A stretch of 25,306 nt of DNA from a virus (IMGVR_UViG_3300041407_000139:1-25306); one strand, 5' to 3'; positions 15,643 through 23,698 are shown, numbered from the stretch's first letter. Notes: generated by a model from the letters alone, not told the origin. Numbers and translations: made by a program.

Positions 15643-16107
15643 ATGCGGACCACGGATGTGGAGTTCATCACAAGCTGCATGACGCATATGCGGATCTGGC
15701 CGCATGTGTCGGATGACTTCTCACCGCACCGCAATGACTTTGAGCCGGTGATGGATGACAAGCTGTATTACCTGGCGCCGGAAGATGAGGCCGGTGATCC
15801 GGTTGGCGTCTTCTTCCTCCACCCCCACAGCACGATTCTGTTCGAGATCCATACCTGTGTGCTCCCCGCCTATTGGGGGCCGGTGGCGGTGCGATCGGCG
15901 CGGGCGGCCATGCGCTGGATGGTTGAGAACACCTATTGCCGCAAGATCATCACCCATGTCCCCTATGACAACACGCTGGCGCTCCGCTTCGCCAAGCGCG
16001 TGGGGATGATCCCGGAAGGCACCAACAGAGAGAGCTTCCAGAAAGATGGCGTGCTGCTGGATCAGCACGTTCTCGGGATCACAGAGGGAGAGATATCATG
16101 CCTGTAG
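15643..16107 (+). CDS. GNAT-fold (acetyltransferase-like) phage protein, 154 aa
   Basis: The C-terminal half carries a GNAT-type pattern: a central strand FEIHTCVLPAYWGPVAVRSA followed by a long helix (ARAAMRWMVENT), a strand KIITHVPYDN, then N-x-x-A-L-R-F-A-K-R-V-G-M at about residues 110-122 and EGTNRESFQKDGVLLDQHVL, as in acetyl-CoA-binding N-acetyltransferases. The usual acetyl-CoA pyrophosphate loop (RxxGxG/A) is not clear here, so catalysis is uncertain; phage-encoded GNAT-like structural or maturation proteins with a worn binding loop are known. It sits between tail and ejection genes, as small GNAT-like genes do in several P22-type phages, and overlaps the next gene by 10 bases. Confidence 0.75.
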   Translation: MRTTDVEFITSCMTHMRIWPHVSDDFSPHRNDFEPVMDDKLYYLAPEDEAGDPVGVFFLHPHSTILFEIHTCVLPAYWGPVAVRSARAAMRWMVENTYCRKIITHVPYDNTLALRFAKRVGMIPEGTNRESFQKDGVLLDQHVLGITEGEISCL

Positions 16108-17114
16108 CCGCCGCAATGGCCGTCACAGGGGTTGCATCGGCGGTTGCCGGTGGCATCGCCTCCAGCAAGGCCGCCAAGGCGCAACGGAAGGCCGCCATGC
16201 TGGCCGCCGCGCGCCAGCAGGAAACCACCAACAAGAACGTGGATCTCCAGAAGGATATCTATGGCAAGAACACCGATCTGGCGCAAAACACCTACGATCA
16301 GCAGTTAGCGGACAACGCCACCGCATACCGGGACGCCACCGGCCAGGTTCAGCGCGGCTACGATCAGGCGACCGGCCAGGTTCAGCAGGGCTACGGCCAG
16401 GCTATCGACACGCTAAGCCCGTTCGCCTCCAGCAACGCGCTGATGCGGCTTCACGATATGCAGGGGCTGGCGCGGCCTGGCGAAGAGAACGCGCGGGCAT
16501 ATAACTTCCAGACCGACGATCCAAGCTATGCCTGGCGCCTCCAGCAAGGCCAGGCGGCCTTGGATCGGAGTGCGGCCAGCCGCGGCCTGTTGCTGAGCGG
16601 GGCACAGGTGAAAGGTGCCCAAGAGTATGGCCAGGGCATGGCCAGCCAGGAATACGGCGCCGCCTTCAACCGGCTGAGCGGGATGGCGAACAATGCGCAG
16701 CAGGCCGCCGGCCAGGTGGCCGGGTATCAGCAGGGCATGGGCACCGCGCTGGCCAATCTGAGCACTGGCAGAGGCACCGCGATGGGCAATCTCGCCATCG
16801 GCCAGGGCACCACCCTGAATAACTTGGGACAGACTAATCTATCAAATCAATCGACATTGAATACCAACTACGGCAACACCCTGGCGGACCTGTACCAGAC
16901 CGGGACCGATCGGGTGAACGGCTATAACCAGAACGCGGCACAGGCCAGAGCCAGCGGCTATCTGGGCGTAGGGGCGGCGGTTCAGAGCGGCATCCAGGGG
17001 CTGGGTTCCGCGATCGGCGGCGCCATGGGGCCGACAGCGACCACCGGCGGGCTGTACGGGTATGGGCAGACTTCCGGCATCAACTGGACGGGGCCGCGGC
17101 CACCGGGTTACTGA
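16098..17114 (+). CDS. DNA ejection (injection) protein, P22 gp7-like, 338 aa
   Basis: These proteins leave the head with the DNA and help form a conduit through the envelope. The N-terminus is a short hydrophobic Ala/Gly segment (MPVAAAMAVTGVASAVAGGI) followed by a basic helix SSKAAKAQRKAAMLAAARQQ, a typical start of podovirus gp7-like proteins. It continues as a Gln-rich helix with a near repeat (ATGQVQRGYDQATGQVQQGY, residues about 77-97) and LDRSAASRGLLLSGAQVKGAQEYGQG, a common motif of the family. The C-terminus is Gly-rich. It overlaps the GNAT-like gene by 10 bases. An AT-richer patch near 16815-16870 differs from the neighbouring codon use, with no frame break. Confidence 0.85.
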   Translation: MPVAAAMAVTGVASAVAGGIASSKAAKAQRKAAMLAAARQQETTNKNVDLQKDIYGKNTDLAQNTYDQQLADNATAYRDATGQVQRGYDQATGQVQQGYGQAIDTLSPFASSNALMRLHDMQGLARPGEENARAYNFQTDDPSYAWRLQQGQAALDRSAASRGLLLSGAQVKGAQEYGQGMASQEYGAAFNRLSGMANNAQQAAGQVAGYQQGMGTALANLSTGRGTAMGNLAIGQGTTLNNLGQTNLSNQSTLNTNYGNTLADLYQTGTDRVNGYNQNAAQARASGYLGVGAAVQSGIQGLGSAIGGAMGPTATTGGLYGYGQTSGINWTGPRPPGY

Positions 17115-17126
17115 GGGGGATAGAAG

Positions 17127-19193
17127 ATGGCGGTTCAGCCTTTCCAGCAAGCGAGGCCATACGACACAGGGGTGGCGCCGTTCGATCCCACGGCGGCGCT
17201 GGCCAACATCTACCAGATGCAGCGGGGCGGCCAGCAGGCGCGGCTTGGTGAGCTGGGAATCCAGATGGAGGCGATAAAGGCGCAGCGGGCACAGGAAGCC
17301 TACAAGCTTCAGCAGGAAATGCTAAAGAGCATGACGCCGGAGCAGCGCCTGGCGTTCAGTTACGCGCCGGAGCAGGCTGGCCAGCAGCTCGCCAAGAAGC
17401 TCTGGCCGGAGCGCAAGTGGACGGCGATTGCCAAGGATGGCTCCGCGGTTGATGAGAACGGGAACGTCATTGGTGGCCAGCCGCCGATCGAGTGGGGCAA
17501 TGAGGGGCCGGTTCAGCCGGGGCCTGGCGCCACCCTCCAGAGCGCCAACCCGAACGCGGCGACGGCACCGGCGCCGGCGGCGCCGCAATCGTCCCAGACC
17601 TTCCCGCCGGGCGCCGGCGGCGCACCCGCCGATCTGACCGGGCGCGCGATCCGCCGGCGGGAAACCGGCGGCCACCCCAACCCGAACACCGCCAGGAACC
17701 CGAACAGCTCCGCCAGCGGCGCCGATCAGTTCATAGCCTCCACCTGGCTGGATCAGCTCACCCGCAACGCGCCGGAGATAGTCCAGCAGACGGTGGGGCC
17801 TAACGCCAATCTGAAAGATCCGGCGGTGCGCCAAAAGCTGCTGGATCTGAGGGAGGATGAAAAGCTCAACACCCGGCTGAGCACCACGCTGGCGCGCGAG
17901 AACGCGGCGGTGCTGAAACAGCAGGGGGTGGAAGCAAGCCCGTCAAACCTTGTCACGGCGCACTTCCTGGGGGCCTCTGGCGCCGCGCGAATGCTGAAGG
18001 CGCCGAAGTCCGATCTTGCGGTGAAGCACGCCTCCACCGAAGCCGTGGCGTCAAACCTGAATGTCTTTTTCGAGCAGTCCACTGGCCAGCCGCGGACGGT
18101 GGCCGAAGTGCTGGGCATGGCCGATCAGATGGTTGAGCAGGCACAGGCCGAGGCCGGCGGCCAGGGTGGCGGTGGCCAGCCGCCACAGCCGCCACAGCAG
18201 GCACAGCAGGCGCCCGGCGGGCAAGATGGCTGGGTGACGGCCACCCGGAACGGCCTTCCGATCACCAGCGGCAACAAGCCGGGAGAGTATTGGCAGAGGC
18301 GCCAGATCGGCACCACGCCGAACGGCCAGCCGAAGTATGAGTACCGCACCGCTCCCCCTGGCGGCGCCGGCGGACCCTTCGAGGGCACCGGCGATGGGCA
18401 ATATTGGAATGTCCTGATGACCGGCGATCCCTCCACGCCGGTCTATGCCGCGGCCTATCATCACCTGACGAAGCCGCAATACATTCAGGTGAGCGACCCG
18501 AACAACCCGGAAATCCTTGTCACCAAGGAGATCCGGCCGCAGCTCCCGCCGAACATCCGGGTTCCGACATACACCCCGCCGGGCGCCAGCGGAGCGCCGC
18601 CGGCTGATCCGAACGCACCGCCGGCCGATCCGAACGCACCGCAACCGCCTCCAGTGCCGCCTCCAGCGCCCGCTCCAGCGCCGGCGGTGGCCGGAGCGCC
18701 GGCGGCCACGGAAATCCCAGAGACGGCGAGGGGACCGGGGCAGACGGCGCAGGACAAGCAGCGGCTTCAGGCCGCGGAAGTCAATTATGCCAAAATCACG
18801 GAAGCGGTGCGGCAATACCGCGATGTGATCAAGCGCACCGGCGCCAGCACCTACAGCGCGGTGACACCGTTCCCGACCGAAGCGGCCACAGAGATGAATA
18901 CCGCTTACAACAATGTGGCGCTCTTGGCCAAAGGGGAGGAACTATACAATCTGGGTGTTCTGAACGGTCCCGATCTGGAAATCATCCGGCGCACCCTGGC
19001 CGATCCCTCCACGATCAAGGGCACGCTGATGTCACAAAAGGAGCTGACCGGCCAGATTGATAAGGTGATGGGGATACTGGACAAGGCGATGGAATCGGCC
19101 AGGAAGCAGTATGGGCCGAAACCGCTCCCCGGCGCCGGCGGTGGCGGTGCTCCCACCGTGCTGCGCTTCGATGCGGAAGGAAACCCGATCTGA
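17127..19193 (+). CDS. Ejection protein with lytic transglycosylase-like domain, 688 aa
   Basis: Residues about 165-320 resemble a soluble-lytic-transglycosylase/lysozyme-like domain: R-R-R-E179-T-G-G (Glu179 in the catalytic position), NPNSSASGADQFIASTW (substrate groove) and SNLVTAHFLGASGAARML. Such domains let virions cut a local hole in peptidoglycan during DNA entry. The N-terminus (residues 1-80) is helical and Gln-rich, as in internal virion proteins. A Pro/Gln linker follows the enzyme, and another Pro/Ala-rich stretch (about residues 485-535) holds an 18-base tandem duplication coding PPADPNA. The C-terminus from about residue 540 is helical (AAEVNYAKITEAVRQYRDVI). Ribosome site GGGGGATAG lies before ATG 17127. 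The stop overlaps the next start by one base. It corresponds to P22 gp20 by position. Confidence 0.87.
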   Translation: MAVQPFQQARPYDTGVAPFDPTAALANIYQMQRGGQQARLGELGIQMEAIKAQRAQEAYKLQQEMLKSMTPEQRLAFSYAPEQAGQQLAKKLWPERKWTAIAKDGSAVDENGNVIGGQPPIEWGNEGPVQPGPGATLQSANPNAATAPAPAAPQSSQTFPPGAGGAPADLTGRAIRRRETGGHPNPNTARNPNSSASGADQFIASTWLDQLTRNAPEIVQQTVGPNANLKDPAVRQKLLDLREDEKLNTRLSTTLARENAAVLKQQGVEASPSNLVTAHFLGASGAARMLKAPKSDLAVKHASTEAVASNLNVFFEQSTGQPRTVAEVLGMADQMVEQAQAEAGGQGGGGQPPQPPQQAQQAPGGQDGWVTATRNGLPITSGNKPGEYWQRRQIGTTPNGQPKYEYRTAPPGGAGGPFEGTGDGQYWNVLMTGDPSTPVYAAAYHHLTKPQYIQVSDPNNPEILVTKEIRPQLPPNIRVPTYTPPGASGAPPADPNAPPADPNAPQPPPVPPPAPAPAPAVAGAPAATEIPETARGPGQTAQDKQRLQAAEVNYAKITEAVRQYRDVIKRTGASTYSAVTPFPTEAATEMNTAYNNVALLAKGEELYNLGVLNGPDLEIIRRTLADPSTIKGTLMSQKELTGQIDKVMGILDKAMESARKQYGPKPLPGAGGGGAPTVLRFDAEGNPI

Positions 19194-21349
19194 TGCCTGT
19201 GGAAGCTCATCTTGCCGATGGCCGGGTTCTCCAGTTCCCGGATGGCACCGATCCCGCGGTAGTCCAGCGCACCGTGAAATCCGTACTCGGCAAGGCGGCG
19301 CCGGCGCCGGAGATCGATACCGAAACCGGCGCACCGGCGGGCATCCGGACGGCGGTGGGGGCGGCGGTGTCGGACAAGGATCGGCTGGCCACCATCCAGA
19401 AGTCCTTTCCCGATGCGAAGCCGCATGAGGGGAACAACTTTGTTTACACGAACCCGGAAACCGGGCGGCCAACGCTCTATAACCCGCCAGGTTTGGATTG
19501 GGGCGATGCCGCCAGCCTGTTGCCGGAGATCGGGGAGTTTGCCGGCGGTGTGGTGGCCGGCGCCGGCGCCATCGCGGCCACGCCGGCGACCGGCGGCGCC
19601 TCCCTGCTGACCGTCCCCCTGGCGGTGGGAGCCGGCGCCACCGCTGGCCGGGAGCTGGCGGAGCAGAGTGCTAAGTGGATCGGCGGCACCGTGGACACCC
19701 GATCCGCACCGGAGCGCGCCACCGATCAGGCAACCACCTTTGGCCTGAACGCGGTGGCCGGGCCGGTGGCGGAAACGGCGATGCGCGGCGTTCGGCACAT
19801 CATCGGGCCATCCTCCAACCGCCAGGTGGCGGCGGCCTTCGAGCGCCTGGATGTGCCCAAGATGGCCGGCGCCGCCAGCGGCTCCAAGATGATCCAGAGC
19901 ATGGAGCACGGCGCCTTCAATTCGCCCGGCGGCGAATCCACCATGAACCGGGCGTTTGAGGCGACACAGGAAGGGGTGGATCAGGCCGCCAAGACGGTGG
20001 CGCGGGACATTGCCAACGCCAGCTCCGGCGGGGCGCCGGTGGTTGGCGGGAAAACCGTTGCCAGCACCGAAGGCGCCGGCAACGTGCTGAAGAAGGGGGT
20101 GAGCGAAGCCGGCGAACGGTTCGCGGCAAACCGCCAGGTGCTGGATGATGGCGTGACGGCGGCGGTGGGGCCAACCAGACCAACACAGCTCACCCACGTT
20201 CAAGCCCTTCTGACCGATCTACAGGCGGAGCTGGCGCGGGCGCCGAACAGCCGGCCGGATCTCAAGCGCGCGATCACAGAGGCGGAGCGAATGCTGGCCG
20301 ATGCACAGGCCAACGGCGGCGCGCTCCCCTTCGATGTGGTGCGCAAGATCCGGACCCGGATCGGGCGGGAGCTGGAGCAGCCGGATGCCAGCGGCTACCT
20401 GCCCGGTGAGGATGCCCATATCAGCCGGCTCTATGGCGCGCTGAAGGATGACGTGTATGGCGCGGCACAGGCGGCGGACGCCGCGCGCTGGGCGCCTGGC
20501 CAGCCGCCGCCGCCGCTGGATCAGTTCGCGGTGTACCAGCTAGAGCGCCATGATCGGTATGTGCGCATGTTCCGCGGCGACAAGGGCGGGCGGGTTCCGC
20601 CGGTGGAGACGTTCAACAAGGTTCTGGATGCCGGGAGTGACGCCAAGGCGTTCCGCTTCGCTCTGGAAGGAAGCGAGCAGAGCACACAGCGCCTGTGGCA
20701 GCTCCGCCGATCCCTCAAGCCAGAGGAATGGGATGTGGTGGCCGCATCGGTGTTTGAGAACCTGGGACGCGCGAAGCCGGGAGCACAGGGCGGCTCCATG
20801 CTGGATGACGTGTCCAATGAGTTCAGCGTGGCCACCTTCCTGACCAATTGGGAGCGGTTGGGCGCCGGCACCGCCGGCCGAACATCCAGGGACGTGCTGT
20901 TCGGCGGGAGCCAGTTCGGCCACGTCAAAGGCGCGATCAACGATCTGGTGACCGTCACCAAGGCTCTGAAGGAAAGCAGCCGGCTGGCCAACACCAGCGG
21001 CACGGCGCGGAGCACCGCCTGGAACAGCCTGTTCGCGGCGATCGGCACCGGCGCGCTGGGGGCGGTTGGCACCGGATCGGTGGCCGGGACGCTGGGGGCC
21101 GCGGCGGGCGGTGCGGCGGCTCACGTGGCGACCGGCTACGGATCGGCCAGGCTGCTGACTTCGCCGCGCTTCGTGCGCTGGCTGACCACCAGCGCCAAGG
21201 CGATCGGGCGCAACCCCAACGGCGTGATCCCGGCGCTCACCCGGCTGGAAGCCATCGCTGAGGCGGAGCCGGATCTGAGGCAGGAAATCCAGGGCTACCG
21301 GCTCCGGCTGGAGCACGAGCTGGCCGGCGCTTCGGCTCCGGCTCCGTAA
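19193..21349 (+). CDS. Large internal virion/ejection protein, P22 gp16-like by position, 718 aa
   Basis: The N-terminus carries a short motif often seen in phage internal proteins, LADGRVLQFPDGTDPAVVQRTVKSVL, then residues about 112-152 form a Gly/Ala-rich hydrophobic segment (EFAGGVVAGAGAIAATPATG...) that could insert in membranes. A long helical body follows. A second hydrophobic Gly/Ala region lies at about residues 612-655 (LFAAIGTGALGAVGTGSVAG...). These features match ejection proteins that cross or line the inner membrane during genome delivery. The gene overlaps the previous one by one base (TGATG). No enzyme motif is seen. Function is assigned by position and composition, as these proteins diverge strongly. 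Confidence 0.8.
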   Translation: MPVEAHLADGRVLQFPDGTDPAVVQRTVKSVLGKAAPAPEIDTETGAPAGIRTAVGAAVSDKDRLATIQKSFPDAKPHEGNNFVYTNPETGRPTLYNPPGLDWGDAASLLPEIGEFAGGVVAGAGAIAATPATGGASLLTVPLAVGAGATAGRELAEQSAKWIGGTVDTRSAPERATDQATTFGLNAVAGPVAETAMRGVRHIIGPSSNRQVAAAFERLDVPKMAGAASGSKMIQSMEHGAFNSPGGESTMNRAFEATQEGVDQAAKTVARDIANASSGGAPVVGGKTVASTEGAGNVLKKGVSEAGERFAANRQVLDDGVTAAVGPTRPTQLTHVQALLTDLQAELARAPNSRPDLKRAITEAERMLADAQANGGALPFDVVRKIRTRIGRELEQPDASGYLPGEDAHISRLYGALKDDVYGAAQAADAARWAPGQPPPPLDQFAVYQLERHDRYVRMFRGDKGGRVPPVETFNKVLDAGSDAKAFRFALEGSEQSTQRLWQLRRSLKPEEWDVVAASVFENLGRAKPGAQGGSMLDDVSNEFSVATFLTNWERLGAGTAGRTSRDVLFGGSQFGHVKGAINDLVTVTKALKESSRLANTSGTARSTAWNSLFAAIGTGALGAVGTGSVAGTLGAAAGGAAAHVATGYGSARLLTSPRFVRWLTTSAKAIGRNPNGVIPALTRLEAIAEAEPDLRQEIQGYRLRLEHELAGASAPAP

Positions 21350-21375
21350 CTTTTAAATACCCCCCGTTTCCCAAT

Positions 21376-21381
21376 AAGGAG
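21376..21381 (+). promoter_or_regulatory. Strong ribosome binding site of the tail fibre gene
   Basis: AAGGAG lies 6 bases before ATG 21388, the strongest Shine-Dalgarno of the late module. It sits in a 38-base gap of lower GC (with TTTTAAAT at 21352-21359), the first real break after a long run of overlapping genes. A promoter could lie here, but no clear -35/-10 pair is visible. Confidence 0.75.
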
Positions 21382-21387
21382 CCGCCC

Positions 21388-22404
21388 ATGGGCCGCTTTA
21401 CCCTGCCGTATGGCCAGGTTTTCTCACTTTCAGGCCGCCTTGGCGCCGGCTTCAAGCTCTACTTCTACCAGACCGCCACCAGCACGCCGCTGGACACCTA
21501 CACCGACAGCGCGCGAACCATCGCCAATTCAAACCCGGTGATAGCCGATGCGGAAGGCCGCTTTGGCTCCATCCATCTGCTGGATCAGCCTTACAAGGTG
21601 GTGCTCCACGATGACGATGATGTTCTGATCTGGACGGCCGATCCCGTCATGACGGCGGTGGGGGAGATCGGCTTTCCGGTGCCGATCAGCTCCGGCGGCA
21701 CCGGATCGATCACAGCGCCGGCGGCCAGAACCGCGCTGGGGTTGGGCACTGCCGCCACCTACACGGTTGGCACCGGAGCTTCGGAGATCCCGACCAATTC
21801 GATGGTTTCGGGGGTTCCGACCGGCGCCATCCTGCTGTGGTATTCCAACCAGGCCAGCATCCCCAGCGGCTGGGCGATCTGTGACGGCGGCACCTACAGC
21901 AAATCGGACGGCAGCGGGACCATCACCACGCCGGATTTGCGGGACAGGTTCGTGATCGGCGCCACGCTGACCTATGCCCAAGGCAGTTCCGGGGGCAGTG
22001 CCGCCGGCGCCACCACCGGCGCTTCCGGTCCCCTGAGTATCACGATCGGCGCCGGCGGGGAGCATAACCACTCCGGCGCCACCGCCGGCCATACTTTGAG
22101 CGGCGCCGAAGTGGGGCCGCATAGTCACAAGATGTTCGCCAACGTGGGGCTGACCAGCCAGAGCAGCGGCACCTATGCCCATATCGGGTGGTTTCCGTCG
22201 CACAACAGCCAATATGGTATCCAGGGTGGTGAAACTGTTGCGAGCGTCTACCAGACCGCGAATAATACCGGCGGCTCCCCGCACGCTCACGGTATCGAAT
22301 GGGCGGCGGCACATAGCCACGCGGCCAGCGGCGGCGATCATGTCCACAGCATGACCGGCGGACTGCCTCCCTACAAAGCGCTGATCTACATTATGCGCCT
22401 CTGA
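21388..22404 (+). CDS. Tail fibre protein with collar domain and HxH motifs, 338 aa
   Basis: This is the likely receptor-binding fibre. Residues 1-90 match the N-terminal domain common in short-tailed phage fibres (FKLYFYQTATSTPLDTYTD, NPVIADAEGRFG, DQPYKVVLHDDD). Residues about 147-195 are a phage collar domain (PTGAILLWYSNQASIPSGWAICDGG, TPDLRDRFVIGA). The C-terminal part has five HxH motifs (first His at 226, 245, 299, 309 and 318) in Gly/Ser-rich sequence, as in T4 gp12-type fibres where such histidines bind metal along the trimer axis. It ends PPYKALIYIMRL, the usual end of this fibre class. No chaperone gene follows directly. Confidence 0.9.
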   Translation: MGRFTLPYGQVFSLSGRLGAGFKLYFYQTATSTPLDTYTDSARTIANSNPVIADAEGRFGSIHLLDQPYKVVLHDDDDVLIWTADPVMTAVGEIGFPVPISSGGTGSITAPAARTALGLGTAATYTVGTGASEIPTNSMVSGVPTGAILLWYSNQASIPSGWAICDGGTYSKSDGSGTITTPDLRDRFVIGATLTYAQGSSGGSAAGATTGASGPLSITIGAGGEHNHSGATAGHTLSGAEVGPHSHKMFANVGLTSQSSGTYAHIGWFPSHNSQYGIQGGETVASVYQTANNTGGSPHAHGIEWAAAHSHAASGGDHVHSMTGGLPPYKALIYIMRL

Positions 22405-22410
22405 TCAACT

Positions 22411-22437
22411 GACATTTATTCGCTGGCATTAAATGTC
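22411..22437 (+). promoter_or_regulatory. Inverted repeat that covers the start codon of the first lysis gene
   Basis: GACATTTA (22411-22418) and TAAATGTC (22430-22437) are perfect complements with an 11-base loop. The ATG (22433-22435) lies in the right arm, and no Shine-Dalgarno is visible. In RNA this stem would hide the start, so it may delay or lower synthesis of the hydrolase. A DNA operator is the alternative. Confidence 0.65.
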
Positions 22438-22927
22438 CCGCTGGCTCTGGCCGGTGCTGGTGATCCTGGCCGGAGCGCCCGCTTGGGCGTGCGCGCCGCC
22501 CGATCCGGCGGCCAGGCCGGTGGTGAGCCTGGCGGCGGGCGAATTGCGCCAGCTCGCGGTGGTGGCGTGGGGGGAGGCGAGAAACGGCGGCTACTGTTCG
22601 ATGCAGGCGGTGGCCGCGGTGATCATCAACCGGCTTCAAGCAAATCCTAAGCTTTACGGGGCTACAGTCAGCCAGGTGGTGAGCAAGCCCTTCGCTTTTT
22701 CCGTCTTCGGCAAGAGCGATCCGAACAGGACGAAGATGGCCAGGGTGGACGAATCCGACCCTGTTTTCATCTCCGCGGTGCTGGCGGCCATTTCCGCGGT
22801 TTCGGGGGCCGATCCAACCTCTGGAGCCACCCACTTTGTCAGTGGCGGCCTGAATCCTGGATGGGCGGCGCGCATGACTGTGACGGCGCGGATCGGCGGC
22901 CATGTTTATTTCCGGAGCCAGGAATGA
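22433..22927 (+). CDS. Secreted cell wall hydrolase, SleB-like (Hydrolase_2), 164 aa
   Basis: SleB-like enzymes are lytic transglycosylases that cut peptidoglycan glycan strands. After a signal peptide (WLWPVLVILAGAPAWA, cleavage probably after Ala19), the mature part shows LAVVAWGEARNGG with catalytic Glu48, AVAAVIINRL, VVSKPFAFSVF and SGATHFVSGGLNPGW, the ordered motifs of the family. Size fits a single-domain enzyme. The signal peptide implies export by the host Sec system without need of a holin. It starts a lysis block and overlaps the lysozyme gene by 4 bases (ATGA). Cys20 follows the signal peptide, but the site (AWAC) is a poor lipobox, so a lipoprotein is less likely. Confidence 0.88.
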   Translation: MSRWLWPVLVILAGAPAWACAPPDPAARPVVSLAAGELRQLAVVAWGEARNGGYCSMQAVAAVIINRLQANPKLYGATVSQVVSKPFAFSVFGKSDPNRTKMARVDESDPVFISAVLAAISAVSGADPTSGATHFVSGGLNPGWAARMTVTARIGGHVYFRSQE

Positions 22928-23373
22928 GGAAGTGCAGCGCCGCCGGCATCGATCTGATCAAGCGGAGCGAGGGGCTGAGGCTGACCAGCTACCGATGCCC
23001 GGCTGGGGTTCTCACGATCGGTTACGGCCACACCGGGCCGGATGTTCCGCCGGGATTGACCATCACGCCGGATTATGCGGACGCGCTGTTCCGGGGCGAT
23101 CTGGAGCGGGCGGAGCGGGCGGTGAACGATCTGGTGACGGTGCCGCTTTTGCAAGGGCAGTTCGATGCGCTGTGTGATTTCGTCTTCAATCTGGGGGAAA
23201 ACGCCTTGCGGAAATCCACCCTGCTGAAGATGCTGAACCGACAGGACTACACCAGCGCCGGCCACCAGCTCATCAAATGGGTGTATGTCAAGGGTGAGGT
23301 TTCCAAAGGCTTGCTGCGCCGGCGGACGGACGCCAGAGATCTGTGGTTCTCTCCCCGTAAGGGGATATCCTGA
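22924..23373 (+). CDS. Endolysin, T4-type lysozyme (glycoside hydrolase family 24), 149 aa
   Basis: It cleaves the glycan backbone of peptidoglycan. The GH24 triad pattern E-x8-(D/C)-x5-T is present as Glu16, Cys25 and Thr31 in KRSEGLRLTSYRCPAGVLTI, followed by GYGHTG. Cys in the second place is a known variant (D or C). The C-terminal part has FDALCDFVFNLGENALRKSTLL and GLLRRRTDARDLW, standard for phage endolysins of about 150 aa. The ATG at 22924 overlaps the stop of the SleB-like gene. An upstream in-frame ATG (22861) lies inside that gene and would add 21 unlikely residues. There is no signal or SAR sequence, so release should need the holin-like protein downstream. Confidence 0.94.
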   Translation: MRKCSAAGIDLIKRSEGLRLTSYRCPAGVLTIGYGHTGPDVPPGLTITPDYADALFRGDLERAERAVNDLVTVPLLQGQFDALCDFVFNLGENALRKSTLLKMLNRQDYTSAGHQLIKWVYVKGEVSKGLLRRRTDARDLWFSPRKGIS

Positions 23374-23492
23374 TGGCGGGAGCCGGCCTGGCGTGTTTCA
23401 CTGTCCCTCCCCAGCTCCCTGCCGGCGGTGCTCCGTGTGTAACGTTACCGCCTTGTGGTTTCACCCTGACCACCCCCGGCGACACCCGATAG
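23373..23492 (+). CDS. Possible very small protein in the lysis block, 39 aa
   Basis: The ATG at 23373 overlaps the lysozyme stop by one base (TGATG), and the TAG at 23490-23492 overlaps a GTG start by one base (TAGTG). The peptide MAGAGLACFTVPPQLPAGGA continues to a Cys/Pro/Thr-rich end, with three Cys in all. It has no membrane segment and no proper lipobox, so it is not a normal Rz1 spanin, though its size, Pro content and place are reminiscent of one. The double overlap and the absence of another frame to fill this stretch are the evidence. It may instead be untranslated leader. Confidence 0.5.
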   Translation: MAGAGLACFTVPPQLPAGGAPCVTLPPCGFTLTTPGDTR

Positions 23493-23698
23493 TGTCTCTG
23501 GATGAGGAAAAGATGCGGCGGCTGGTGGCCGCGGTGGCGCAGAACCTTGGAGGATGGATGGAGCAGGCCGAGGAAATAGCCGAAGCGGCGCACCCCTCCA
23601 CCGGCAACAAGGCGAGAGCCTTGCACCTGAAGAAAGGCATGGCGATGGCCAAGCTGGCGCTGGAGCGGCTGATGCAGGATGCCGAGATACCGGATTAA
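23492..23698 (+). CDS. Small helical protein of unknown function in the lysis block, 68 aa
   Basis: GTG 23492 gives a short amphipathic, helical product (SLDEEKMRRLVAAVAQNLGG ... LHLKKGMAMAKLALERLMQD). The frame is open further upstream, but those residues are Pro/Cys/His-rich and overlap the lysozyme gene, which is typical of a shadow. ATG 23513, preceded by AGGA, is an alternative start that gives a 61-aa product. There is no membrane segment, so it is not a holin or inner-membrane spanin. I do not recognise a family; it is described only by place between the endolysin and holin-like genes. Confidence 0.65.
   Translation: MSLDEEKMRRLVAAVAQNLGGWMEQAEEIAEAAHPSTGNKARALHLKKGMAMAKLALERLMQDAEIPD

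Noticed and set aside
18905-20203. Minus-strand open frame (432 codons) across two ejection genes
   Set aside because: It spans the overlap of two real plus-strand genes, has shadow-like composition (Arg/Gly/His-rich) and no domain pattern.
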